Source: Deltaproteobacteria bacterium (GTDB lineage Bacteria > Myxococcota_A > Polyangia > GCA-2747355 > JADLHG01). Taken from it: DNA of 64,000 bases. The stretch is from contig JADLHG010000018.1 of NCBI GenBank assembly GCA_020848905.1, forward strand, positions 62,001 to 126,000, read 5' to 3'. This document shows, one piece after another, positions 19,260-26,879 of this stretch (its first letter is position 1; each line of letters starts with the position of its first letter). The notes under the pieces are model-generated. The model searched no databases. It was given only the letters and a program-made list of their open reading frames with translations, and was not told the origin of the DNA. The position numbers and the translations under genes are program-made.

Positions 19260-19598
19260 CTACCGCACGCCGGCGTCGGGCTCGATGCAGAGCTTGGCGC
19301 AGGCGGGGATGTCGATCCCCGTCGGAGCGAGGACGCCCCAGCATTCGTTCTTCGGCGAGATGCTGTACTTGAACTGCCCCGCGATGCACTTGCCGCAATC
19401 CGCCTTCTGGAAGCCCGACTGCTCGGCCTGCGAGGCGAGGGTCTTGCACTTCTCCTGGCACTCGCCCAGGCGGCTCGTGCAGGGGTTCCCCTCCTCGACC
19501 TTGCAGGCTTCCTGACAGTTGGCGGCGATGCTGCTGCCGCCGCCGCAGGCTCCGAGGAGCGTCGAGCCGACCAGCGCGGCGAGCCAAAGTGCTTTCAT
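19260..19598 (-). CDS. Small Cys-rich lipoprotein
   Basis: 112-residue exported protein with a lipobox (STLLGACGGG, lipidated Cys18) and ten further cysteines (NCQEACK, NPCTSRLGECQEKC, ADCGKCIAG, NECWG, ACAKLC), an even number fitting five disulfides. Function unknown; such small disulfide-stabilised lipoproteins are frequent in myxobacterial genomes. Convergent with mscL, 10 bases from its stop. Confidence 0.75.
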   Translation of the reverse strand: MKALWLAALVGSTLLGACGGGSSIAANCQEACKVEEGNPCTSRLGECQEKCKTLASQAEQSGFQKADCGKCIAGQFKYSISPKNECWGVLAPTGIDIPACAKLCIEPDAGVR

Positions 19599-19658
19599 CG
19601 GTCTTCTCCCTTGGCGCCGGCCCTGCCTGACCGGCGCGGGCCCGTCACGAGCCAGTGA

Positions 19659-20459
19659 CTAGCGGTCCGTTCGGTATTCGGTGCTCGCGACCCAGGCGAG
19701 CGCGATGACGATCCACAAGAGGGCCACGCCGAAGACCACGGGCGCCGAGACGGCGGTCGTGAGGTTCGGATCCGAGGCGAAGAAGCTCGCCGCGGCCGGC
19801 GTGTAGGTGCCGGCGATGGCGCGCAGATGCACGGTCATGGCGGTGGCTTTGAGCCAGCCGGGCACGAACGAGAAGCCCACCTCCATCACCAGCACGTAGG
19901 TGAGCATCATCGCGAACGGCAGGTTCGTGACCATCGCGCCGAAGGCCATGGCCAGGGCGCCGAAGTAGATCGCGCCGAGGAGCGCGGCGAAGAGGCTCTT
20001 GCCGAGGGTGCCGAGCTCCGACCCGACGTAGCCGTCTCCGACCATGCAGAGCACGTAGGCCACCGCGAGGGAGGGCAGGAGCAGGATCAGGTTCAGCCCG
20101 ATGTTCCCCAGGTACTTGCCAAGGGGCAGGGTCCAGCGCGGCACCGGTCGCGTGAAGAGGTAGGTGATGGTCTTGGCCTGCACCTCCTCCGCCACGGTGG
20201 CCGAGGCTTGCAGCGCCATCACCAAGGGGATGAGGTAGCGCAGGTAGAGCTCGACGATCTGCTTGAAGAACTCCGGCCCCGCCTTTCCCGCCGCGAGGGC
20301 CCCGGCCGACGCGACGAGGGGCAACGCCAGGACGGCGAGGATCAGCCGGAGCAGCTTGCTGCGGCGGGACCGCTCGAGGCTCAGGCCGGCGAAGATCCCG
20401 ACGAGGGTCAGCCCGCTCGGCAGCGCGCGCCCGCCGGAGCGGGTCGGGTTCGTGCTCAT
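19659..20459 (-). CDS. ABC-2 type transporter permease
   Basis: 266-residue inner-membrane subunit with six hydrophobic segments, starting LRLILAVLALPLVASAGALA. The conserved ABC-2 block ASATVAEEVQAKTITYLFTR followed by PVPRWTLPLGKYLG matches the family's EE...T...L.RPV...L..K motif. The start codon overlaps the stop of the upstream ATPase gene as ATGA, which sets the start even though the frame is open further upstream. It is the last gene of a four-gene transporter operon. Substrate unknown. Confidence 0.88.
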   Translation of the reverse strand: MSTNPTRSGGRALPSGLTLVGIFAGLSLERSRRSKLLRLILAVLALPLVASAGALAAGKAGPEFFKQIVELYLRYLIPLVMALQASATVAEEVQAKTITYLFTRPVPRWTLPLGKYLGNIGLNLILLLPSLAVAYVLCMVGDGYVGSELGTLGKSLFAALLGAIYFGALAMAFGAMVTNLPFAMMLTYVLVMEVGFSFVPGWLKATAMTVHLRAIAGTYTPAAASFFASDPNLTTAVSAPVVFGVALLWIVIALAWVASTEYRTDR

Positions 20460-21442
20460 GAAGCGCCTCCCGCGCCGCTGCGCGCCACCCCTTCGGGGCC
20501 TCGGTCCCGGGTGAGGTACTCGAAGACCGCCTGGAGGTTGTTGTCCGGGCTCGTGAGGGCCTGGATCTTCACCCCGTGCTCGAGCGCCACGCGCGGGATG
20601 AGCGGGTAGCAGCCGTCGGGGTCGCGGGTCTCGAGGAGCAGCGCCCCGGCGGTGTCGAAGCGCACGGACGCGATCTCGGGGTGCGTGACGAGCTCGCTCG
20701 CTAGCTCGCGCGGCCGGTCGCACTGCACCTCGATCTTGTGCGGGTGCCGGTCGATCATCTCGCGGATGCGATAGACGTTTCCCTCGGCGAGGACCTGCCC
20801 CTTGTAGAGCAGGAGGATCTCGCTCGTCATCGCCTCCACCTCGTGGAGGATGTGACTCGAGACGATCACCGCCTTGCCCGCCGCGCCGAGCTCCTTGATG
20901 ATCTTCACCAGCTGGACGCGTGTGGGTGGGTCGCAGCCCGTCATCGGCTCGTCGAGCAAGACGAGGTCCGGGTCGTGCGCGAGGGACTGCGCGAGCTTCA
21001 CCCGCTGACGCATCCCCTTGGAGTACTCCCGCAGCCGTCGGTGGCGCGCCTCCATGAGGCCCAGGCGGTCGAGCGTGGCGTCGGCGCGCCGGGCCGCCTC
21101 CGCCGGCACGAGGCCTGAGAGCCGCGCCATCGCGATCACGAACTCGCGTCCGGTCAGGTCGTCGTAGACCCCGTCGTGCTCGGGGCAGTACCCGATCCGC
21201 GCGAGGAGCGGGAGGTTCCCCCAGACGCGCTCGCCGAGCACGGTGAGCTTGCCCTTCGAAGGCCTGAGCACGCCGATGAGCAGCTTGAGGAAGGTGGACT
21301 TCCCGGCGCCGTTCGGTCCGAGGAGGCCCGTCACCCCGGGCGAGATCGTGACCGTGAAGTCGTTGATCCCGACCACCTTGCCGTACCACTTGGAGAGGTG
21401 CTCGGTGGTGACGAGGGCGTTCTTGGTGCCTTGGGCCATCAC
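20456..21442 (-). CDS. ABC transporter ATP-binding protein
   Basis: 328 residues. Walker A GPNGAGKST, Q-loop region RIGYCPEHDGVYD, signature YSKGMRQRVKLAQ, Walker B LVLLDEPMTGCDP and switch His SSHILHE are all present. The D-loop reads MTGCDPPTR instead of the common TNGLDP. A C-terminal region of about 110 residues probably regulates or dimerises. It overlaps the permease before it and the permease after it by four bases each, so the four genes are translationally coupled. It pairs with the following permease. Confidence 0.92.
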   Translation of the reverse strand: MMAQGTKNALVTTEHLSKWYGKVVGINDFTVTISPGVTGLLGPNGAGKSTFLKLLIGVLRPSKGKLTVLGERVWGNLPLLARIGYCPEHDGVYDDLTGREFVIAMARLSGLVPAEAARRADATLDRLGLMEARHRRLREYSKGMRQRVKLAQSLAHDPDLVLLDEPMTGCDPPTRVQLVKIIKELGAAGKAVIVSSHILHEVEAMTSEILLLYKGQVLAEGNVYRIREMIDRHPHKIEVQCDRPRELASELVTHPEIASVRFDTAGALLLETRDPDGCYPLIPRVALEHGVKIQALTSPDNNLQAVFEYLTRDRGPEGVARSGAGGAS

Positions 21443-22341
21443 GCGAAGATCTCCACTCGCCTGAGACGGCGCCAGACGAACCAGACCGAGAGCCCGACCA
21501 CGAGCGCGAGCACACCCGCGGGGAGGTACCAGGGGAGGGGGTAGCTTCGCGGCACGCCGAAGAGGTACTGGCCGACGAGGCGGAGGTTCGTGGGGAGCGA
21601 GAGGAGCACGAGGTAGGGCACGTCCGTCGCGGCGGCCATCGCCTCGCCGAGCACCCAGGGGAAGAAGAAGAGCGCCGCCCAGCCCCCCTGGACGTAGCCC
21701 GCGCGGCGTGAGACCGAGCTCAGCGCCACCGCGGGGAGGGTCAGGCTCACGGTGATGATCGCGGCGTAGAGGAGGGCCAGCGGGACGAGCGGCAAGAGCG
21801 CGAGCGAGGCCTTCCCGCTACCACCGAGCGCGACGCGCACCAGCGCGAGCAGGATCCCGGGAGGAGCGCAGACGAGGAGGATGAGCCCCCCGGCCCCGAG
21901 GAGCTTGCCCCAGAGGTAGTGAGCGGCGGCGACCGGGCGGGCGAAGTAGAACTGGAAGGCGCCGGTGCGCACGTCCTCGGCGATGGCCGGGGCGGCCGAG
22001 AGCAGGCTCATGGCGAAGGCGAACCAGATCTGGCACCAGAAGAGGCAGTAGTAGACCCAGAAGCTCGGGTCCTCGATCTCGATCGGGGCGTTCTGACCGG
22101 CGAGGAGCTGCTGCGCCTTGATCTTGAAGAACATCACCACGGCGCAGACCACCACCGGGAACATGCCGAGGATGAGGTCGGCCTTCACCAGGCCGCTCGC
22201 CCAGGCGAGCGAGAAGGCGTAGCGCGAGAGCACCCGGTAGCGCGTGCGATGGGCGAGCCGCGCCCCTTCGTAGCGGCGATAGCCGAGGTCCCGGATCTCT
22301 CCTTCGCCGGGCGCGTGCGCACGGATCGTCCCCTGTGCCAT
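21439..22341 (-). CDS. ABC-2 type transporter permease
   Basis: 300-residue membrane protein with a 30-residue cytoplasmic start (IRDLGYRRYEGARLAHRTRY, a lead-in I know from other ABC-2 permeases) and six or more helices. The ABC-2 block APAIAEDVRTGAFQFYFARP followed by VAAAHYLWGKLLGAG is clear. The last helix is LPAGVLALVVGLSVWFVWRR. It is only 3 bases after the preceding ATPase gene. It may form a heterodimer with the second permease of the operon or a separate transporter. Confidence 0.9.
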   Translation of the reverse strand: MAQGTIRAHAPGEGEIRDLGYRRYEGARLAHRTRYRVLSRYAFSLAWASGLVKADLILGMFPVVVCAVVMFFKIKAQQLLAGQNAPIEIEDPSFWVYYCLFWCQIWFAFAMSLLSAAPAIAEDVRTGAFQFYFARPVAAAHYLWGKLLGAGGLILLVCAPPGILLALVRVALGGSGKASLALLPLVPLALLYAAIITVSLTLPAVALSSVSRRAGYVQGGWAALFFFPWVLGEAMAAATDVPYLVLLSLPTNLRLVGQYLFGVPRSYPLPWYLPAGVLALVVGLSVWFVWRRLRRVEIFA

Positions 22342-22344
22342 CGG

Positions 22345-23262
22345 TTACGCCGCTCCTTTGCGCTCGAGCACCGCGATGAACGCGGCCTCCAGAGAGAGCT
22401 CGCAGCGCGCCAGGTGCCGGACCTGGATCTGCGCGTCGAGCGCGGTGCGGAAGATGAGGTCCGGGTCGGCTCCCGGGGGCAGCCGCACCTTGAGCAGCCC
22501 GTCCTCGACGAGGGCCTGACAGCCCGCGGCGTCGAGCAGCGTTCGGAGGCGGTCGGCGTCGGCCTTCACGCGCACCTCGTAGTAGCCGTCCTGCGTGCCG
22601 CGCAGCTCGGCCAGAGGACCGGAGAAGCGGACCTGCCCCTCGGCGATCACGATCACTTGATCGCAGACCTCTTCCACGTCGGGCAGGAGGTGCGACGAGA
22701 GCATGATCGAGCAGGAGCGGCGTGCCGGCAGCTGCGTGATGAGCGCCAGCATCTCGTCCCGCCCCTGCGGGTCGAGGCCGTTGGTCGGCTCGTCGAGGAG
22801 CAGGAGGTCGGGGTCGTGGACCAGCGCCTGCGCCAGCTTGACCCGTTGCTTCTGCCCGGTGGAGTAGCCCTGGACCTTGAGGTACCGCTTGTCGCCGAGC
22901 CCCACGTACTCGAGCACCGCGTGCGCGCGTTCCTTGGCGTCGGCCGGCGGGAGCCCGCAGAGCTGGGCCGCATAGCTGCACGTCTCGACGGCGTCGAGTC
23001 CCGCGATGTAACAATCCTGCTCGGGCATGTAGCCGATGCGCTGTCGCAGGTCGAGAGATCTCCCCGTGGGGTCGCAGCCGAGCACCTGCGCTCGGCCGCC
23101 CGTGGGCGAGAGGAGGCCGAGCAGGATCTTCAGGAGCGTGGACTTTCCCGCGCCGTTGGGCCCGAGCAGGCCGATGCTCCCGGGCGCGAGGCGCAGGCTC
23201 ACGTCGCGCAACGCGTGGACAGGACCGTAGAATTTGTTGACCCCGTCCAGCTCGAGCAGCAT
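22345..23262 (-). CDS. ABC transporter ATP-binding protein
   Basis: 305 residues, first gene of the four-gene operon. Walker A GPNGAGKST, Q-loop IGYMPEQDCYI, signature YSTGQKQRVKLAQ, Walker B LLLLDEPTNGLDPQ and H-loop SSHLLPDVEE are complete. A C-terminal ferredoxin-like extension (YYEVRVKADADRLRTLLDAA) is common in ABC-2 exporters. Both ATPases keep all catalytic residues, so two independent transporters or an asymmetric heteromer are possible. Divergent from rpsP with a 173-base spacer. Confidence 0.93.
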   Translation of the reverse strand: MLLELDGVNKFYGPVHALRDVSLRLAPGSIGLLGPNGAGKSTLLKILLGLLSPTGGRAQVLGCDPTGRSLDLRQRIGYMPEQDCYIAGLDAVETCSYAAQLCGLPPADAKERAHAVLEYVGLGDKRYLKVQGYSTGQKQRVKLAQALVHDPDLLLLDEPTNGLDPQGRDEMLALITQLPARRSCSIMLSSHLLPDVEEVCDQVIVIAEGQVRFSGPLAELRGTQDGYYEVRVKADADRLRTLLDAAGCQALVEDGLLKVRLPPGADPDLIFRTALDAQIQVRHLARCELSLEAAFIAVLERKGAA

Positions 23263-23286
23263 CCCTGGGCCTTCCGCGAGGCCGAC

Positions 23287-23365
23287 TTGACATCGGCACG
23301 GGATTTGGGGTACTTAGCCCCGTCCTGAACTATTGCTCCCCAGGACACGGGCGTTTCGCTATACT
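23287..23365 (+). promoter_or_regulatory. Candidate promoter elements upstream of rpsP
   Basis: Two imperfect candidates lie here. One is a perfect TTGACA (23287-23292), 18 bases before a poor TACTTA. The other is TATACT (23360-23365, five of six), with only TTGCTC 21 bases before it as a -35. Either could drive the ribosomal operon; the second is nearer the rpsP start (71 bases). By eye only. Confidence 0.3.
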
Positions 23366-23435
23366 AATTCAACGTCTAGGATGTCAACGGGTCTCGACCC
23401 GCGGGGAGCCAAGGTAGCGTAGGAGCGAGGTCATC

Positions 23436-23693
23436 ATGGCAGTCAAAGTACGGTTGTCCCGCGCGGGTGCGAAGAGGCATGCCTACTACCGGGTGGTGGT
23501 GAGCGATAGCCGGAGCCCCCGGGACGGGCGCTTCATCGAGCAGATCGGCACGTACGATCCGAACGAGAACCCGTCGAAATTGAACGTTGATTCTGGAAGG
23601 CTGGATCACTGGCTGAAGGTCGGCGCGCTGCCGACCGAGACGCTGAAGAAGTTGATCCTGAAGCTCCGCCAGGCGACGCCCGCTCAGAGCTAG
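23436..23693 (+). CDS. rpsP: 30S ribosomal protein S16
   Basis: 85-residue ribosomal protein needed for 30S assembly. The start MAVKVRLSRAGAKRHAYYRV and the blocks DSRSPRDGRFIEQIGTYDPN and DHWLKVGALPTETLKKL are fully diagnostic. First gene of the rpsP-khpA-rimM-trmD-rplS-yraN operon, an order conserved in many bacteria. Confidence 0.98.
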   Translation: MAVKVRLSRAGAKRHAYYRVVVSDSRSPRDGRFIEQIGTYDPNENPSKLNVDSGRLDHWLKVGALPTETLKKLILKLRQATPAQS

Positions 23694-23790
23694 CGCGCCG
23701 TTCTGTGCGCTGTCGCGCCCCTGAGGTGGGACGCGGGCTTTGGGGCTCCGTGTCGGCCAGGTGGGCTTCGTTCGAACGCGGAGGACGAGC

Positions 23791-24042
23791 ATGAGCGACA
23801 GCGGATCGCAGATGAAGGAGCTCATCATCTTCATGGCCAAGGCGCTCGTGGACCAGCCCGACCGGGTAGAGGTCAACGAGATCTCGGGTGAGCAGACCTC
23901 GGTGATCGAGCTGAAGGTCGCCAAGGAGGACCTCGGGAAGGTGATCGGGAAGCAGGGCCGCACCGCGCGAGCCATGCGCACCATCCTGAGCGCCGCCTCC
24001 ACGAAGATCCGCAAGCGCACGGTCCTCGAGATCCTCGAGTAG
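23791..24042 (+). CDS. khpA: KH-domain RNA-binding protein KhpA
   Basis: 83-residue single-KH protein (YlqC family), cytoplasmic, usually acting with KhpB/Jag on small RNAs or rRNA. The KH core with its GxxG loop is [20 protein letters not shown]. The N-terminal [20 protein letters not shown] and the C-terminal KRTVLEILE are standard. The ATG at 23791 has GGAGGACGAGC directly upstream; an in-frame upstream start would add 17 residues not found in the family. Position between rpsP and rimM is the usual one. Confidence 0.95.
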   Translation: MSDSGSQMKELIIFMAKALVDQPDRVEVNEISGEQTSVIELKVAKEDLGKVIGKQGRTARAMRTILSAASTKIRKRTVLEILE

Positions 24043-24063
24043 CCGTTCTTCCCGCGCCCCGTC

Positions 24064-24666
24064 ATGAACCAGCGCAGGCGAATGTTGCGGCCGGGCCGTC
24101 GGGTGACGCGGGGCCGCTCGCCCTCCGTCGATCCACCGGCCATCGAGCTCGCGCAGACGGTGGAGGTTGCCGTGGTGGCCCGCCCGCACGGCGTGCGCGG
24201 CGCCTTCAAGGTGCAGCTCCACGACCCGGCCTCCGAGGCGCTCGAGCAGCCGGAGCTGCTCGTCGTGCGCCGCCCCACGGGGGAGCTGCTCGTCGGCCTC
24301 GTCTTCGTCGGCCAGTGTGAAGGGGGCGCCATCTTCCAGCTGCCGGGCGTCGAGAGCCGCGAGGCCGCCGAGGAGCTGCGGGGCGCCACGGTGCACCTGC
24401 CGCGGAGCGCCCTCGTGCTCGAGGAGGGGGAGTATCTCTATGCCGACCTCGTCGGCTGCGCGGTGAAGGACCGCGAGCTCGGACTCGACCTCGGCACGGT
24501 GCACGAGGTCTTCTCTGCCGGAGCCCAGGACACGCTCGTCGTGCGTCGCGAGAACGAGGAGCGGCTCATCCCCTTCGTCGCCCCCTGGCTCGTCGAGGTG
24601 AAGCTCACCGAGCGCACGATCTGGGTCAGCGGCGGCGACCAGTGGGAAGCCACCCCTATTTCGTAG
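24064..24666 (+). CDS. rimM: 16S rRNA processing protein RimM
   Basis: Assembly factor that binds S19 and helps mature the 30S head. 200 residues if the ATG is used. The RimM domain starts VAVVARPHGVRGAFKVQLHD and the C-terminal PRC-barrel reads DLVGCAVKDRELGLDLGTVH...ERLIPFVAPWLVEVKL. The first ~30 residues are Arg-rich and extend beyond typical RimM starts; an internal GTG (around 24103) is an alternative start. Twenty-one bases after khpA. Confidence 0.93.
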   Translation: MNQRRRMLRPGRRVTRGRSPSVDPPAIELAQTVEVAVVARPHGVRGAFKVQLHDPASEALEQPELLVVRRPTGELLVGLVFVGQCEGGAIFQLPGVESREAAEELRGATVHLPRSALVLEEGEYLYADLVGCAVKDRELGLDLGTVHEVFSAGAQDTLVVRRENEERLIPFVAPWLVEVKLTERTIWVSGGDQWEATPIS

Positions 24667-24681
24667 CGGCGGAGCCTGCCC

Positions 24682-25992
24682 GTGCGTTTCACCGTCGTCA
24701 CGATCTTCCCCGAGGCCTTCGACTCGTTTCTACGCGCTTCGCTCCTCGGCAAGGCCGTGGCGCAGGGGCTCGTCCAGGTGGACTTCGTCGACCCGCGGGC
24801 CTTCGCCGCCGACAAGCACCACACCGTGGACGACACGCCGTACGGCGGCGGGGACGGGATGGTGATCAAGGTCGACCCCCTGGTCGCGGCGCTCGAGTCG
24901 GTGGGGCACGACCCCGACCTTTCGCCGCATCGGGTGCTGCTCACGCCGCAGGGCGAACCGCTCGCGCAAAGGCACCTCGTGGAGCTCCTCGACCGCCGCC
25001 ACGTGGTCCTGGTCTGCGGCCGGTACGAGGGCTTCGACGAGCGGATCCGCACCTTCGTGCATCAGGAACTCTCCCTCGGGGACTTCGTGCTCAACGGCGG
25101 GGAGGTCGCGGCCATGGCGATCATCGACGGGGTGAGCCGTCTCGTCCCCGGGGTGATCGGCAAGGCCTCGTCGCTCACCACCGAGAGCCACGGCGAGGGG
25201 CTGCTCGAGTACCCGCAGTACACGCGTCCGCGCGAGTTCCGCGGGCTCGCCGTCCCCGAGGTGCTGGTCGAGGGGAATCACGCGCGGATCGACCGCTGGC
25301 GTCGACTCCAGATGCTCGTACGCACGCGGCAGCGCCGCCCCGACCTGTGGGAGCGCTATCAGCCGAGCGGCGAGGACCGCACGATCCTGGCCGAGGTGGA
25401 CGGCCGCGAAGACCGCGCCGAGCTGGCGGGCCGCGCCTACGTGGCGCTGCTGCACTACCCCGTTTACGACAAGGGCAAGCGCATCGTCACCACGGCCATC
25501 ACCAACCTGGACCTGCACGACATCGCGCGCTCGAGTCGCACCTTCGGGCTCGGCGGCTACTTCGTGGTGACGCCGGTGGCGAGCCAGCAGGAGCTGGCGC
25601 GCCGCATCCTGGCGCACTGGAAAGAGGGGCACGGGGCCAGCTACAACGAGGACCGGGCCGAGGCGCTGGCGTTGCTCGAGGTGGTGGAGAGCCTCGAGCA
25701 GGTCCTCACCGAGGTGGAGGCCCGCGAGGGGAAGCGGCCGCTCACCGTGGCAACGAGCGCCGCCGCGCGGCCGGGCCAGGTGACCGGGGCGGAGGTCCGG
25801 CGCTGGCTGGGGTCCGGACAACCCGTAGTGATCATGATGGGAACGGGCTGGGGTCTGGCCACCGAGGTGCTGGAGCGGGCCGACCTGGCGCTTCGGCCCG
25901 TGCACGGGGGCGCGGCGTACAACCACCTCTCCGTGCGTAGCGCCGCCGCGATCTTACTTGACAGGCTGTTCGGGTTGCGCGAAGAGACGTAG
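24682..25992 (+). CDS. trmD: tRNA (guanine37-N1)-methyltransferase TrmD fused to a second SPOUT-type RNA methyltransferase domain
   Basis: 436 residues, against about 240-250 for ordinary TrmD. Residues 1-230 are TrmD: VTIFPEAFDSF, DDTPYGGGDGMV, VCGRYEGFDERI (knot) and SLGDFVLNGGEVAAMAIIDG. It makes m1G37 in tRNAs to prevent +1 frameshifting. Residues about 250-435 are a SAM-dependent RNA methyltransferase domain (RNA_Me_trans, PF09936): YVALLHYPVYDKGKRIVTTA, then ITNLDLHDIARSSRTFG and PVVIMMGTGWGLATEVL. In other deltaproteobacteria and some other phyla this second domain is a stand-alone gene between trmD and rplS, so fusion in place is the simplest origin. The start is GTG, with GGAG 9-10 bases upstream. 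The target of the second domain is unknown. Confidence 0.93.
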   Translation: MRFTVVTIFPEAFDSFLRASLLGKAVAQGLVQVDFVDPRAFAADKHHTVDDTPYGGGDGMVIKVDPLVAALESVGHDPDLSPHRVLLTPQGEPLAQRHLVELLDRRHVVLVCGRYEGFDERIRTFVHQELSLGDFVLNGGEVAAMAIIDGVSRLVPGVIGKASSLTTESHGEGLLEYPQYTRPREFRGLAVPEVLVEGNHARIDRWRRLQMLVRTRQRRPDLWERYQPSGEDRTILAEVDGREDRAELAGRAYVALLHYPVYDKGKRIVTTAITNLDLHDIARSSRTFGLGGYFVVTPVASQQELARRILAHWKEGHGASYNEDRAEALALLEVVESLEQVLTEVEAREGKRPLTVATSAAARPGQVTGAEVRRWLGSGQPVVIMMGTGWGLATEVLERADLALRPVHGGAAYNHLSVRSAAAILLDRLFGLREET

Positions 25993-26094
25993 GGCCTCGC
26001 CGAGCGCGCGGCCCGCGCTGTTTTTTTCAGCGACTTCGACGATAGAGCCAGCACCCCGGCGCCTCGCCGGCCGGCGCTTTCCGAGGATAGACCG

Positions 26095-26469
26095 ATGAGC
26101 TACACGAATCCGATCATTGAGCAACTCGAGGCCCGCACGCCGGCGCACGATCTGCCTCCCTTCCGGGTGGGCGACACGGTGCGCGTGCAGGTCCGCATCG
26201 TCGAGGGTGACAAGGAGCGTCTCCAGGCCTTCGAGGGCGTGGTGATCAAGCGCCGCAACTGCGGGGCGCGTGGGACCTTCACCGTGCGCAAGATCTCCTA
26301 CGGTATCGGCGTCGAGCGAACCTTCCCGGTGCGCTGCCCGCGCGTGGAGCGCGTCGAGCTGCTGACCCGCGGGCGCGTGCGCCGCGCGCGGCTCTTCTAC
26401 CTGCGCGACCGAGCCGGCAAGGCCGCCCGCATCAAGGAACAGGTCCGGACCGACCGCTCCGCCAAGTAG
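26095..26469 (+). CDS. rplS: 50S ribosomal protein L19
   Basis: 124 residues, at the 30S-50S interface. [58 protein letters not shown] and [18 protein letters not shown] are the standard blocks. Follows trmD by 102 bases; that spacer holds a U7-loop hairpin (26016-26032) but no clear terminator. Confidence 0.98.
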   Translation: MSYTNPIIEQLEARTPAHDLPPFRVGDTVRVQVRIVEGDKERLQAFEGVVIKRRNCGARGTFTVRKISYGIGVERTFPVRCPRVERVELLTRGRVRRARLFYLRDRAGKAARIKEQVRTDRSAK

Positions 26470-26476
26470 TCTGGGC

Positions 26477-26842
26477 TTGCCCTCCACGCGCCGCCTCGGC
26501 GAGCGAGCCGAAGCGCTGGCCGCCGTCCACCTCGAAACGCAGGGCTATCGCATCCTCGATCGGAACTTCCTCGCGCGACGAGGCGAGATCGACCTCGTGG
26601 CCGAGGAGGGAGACGTGCTGTGTCTCGTCGAGGTGCGGAGCCGCGAGAGCGCCGACTTCGGGGATCCGCTGGAAACGATCTCGCGCGAGAAACGCGCCCG
26701 CCTGGTGCGGGCCGCGCGCCAGCTCCTCGCCGAGCGCGGCTGGCTCGAGCGCGCCGTGCGCTTCGACGTGGTGGGGATCGTCTACGAGCCGGAGCTGCGC
26801 ATCACGGTCGTGAAGAACGCCTTCGACGCGACGGGAGCGTAG
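26477..26842 (+). CDS. yraN: YraN / UPF0102 family nuclease-fold protein
   Basis: 121 residues of the UPF0102 family, a restriction-endonuclease-like fold of unknown role. The PD-(D/E)xK core is seen as NFLARRGEIDLVAEEGDVLC followed by LVEVRSRESADFGDP. The N-terminal LGERAEALAAVHLETQGYRI is typical. TTG start seven bases after the rplS stop; no closer ATG fits. Usual last gene of this ribosomal operon (often next to rnhB, absent here). Confidence 0.92.
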   Translation: MPSTRRLGERAEALAAVHLETQGYRILDRNFLARRGEIDLVAEEGDVLCLVEVRSRESADFGDPLETISREKRARLVRAARQLLAERGWLERAVRFDVVGIVYEPELRITVVKNAFDATGA

Positions 26843-26856
26843 GCGTCAGCGAGGCT

Positions 26857-26878
26857 CGAGGCGACGGGTGGTGCCTCG
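26857..26878. terminator. Hairpin between convergent yraN and the lamin-tail lipoprotein gene
   Basis: CGAGGC and GCCTCG form a six-base stem with a ten-base loop, filling the 37-base gap between two convergent stop codons. No U-tract follows on either strand, so factor-independent termination is doubtful. Confidence 0.3.
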
Positions 26879-26879
26879 T

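Noticed and set aside
20460-21515. A single fused ATPase-permease protein by reading one frame through 19659-21515
   Set aside because: The ATPase motifs are in a different frame ending at 20456, with an ATGA overlap to the permease, so these are two coupled genes.
26016-26032. CGCTG-T7-CAGCG hairpin between trmD and rplS as a terminator
   Set aside because: The T-run is in the loop, not after the stem, the stem is only five pairs, and rplS must be co-transcribed or closely follow.
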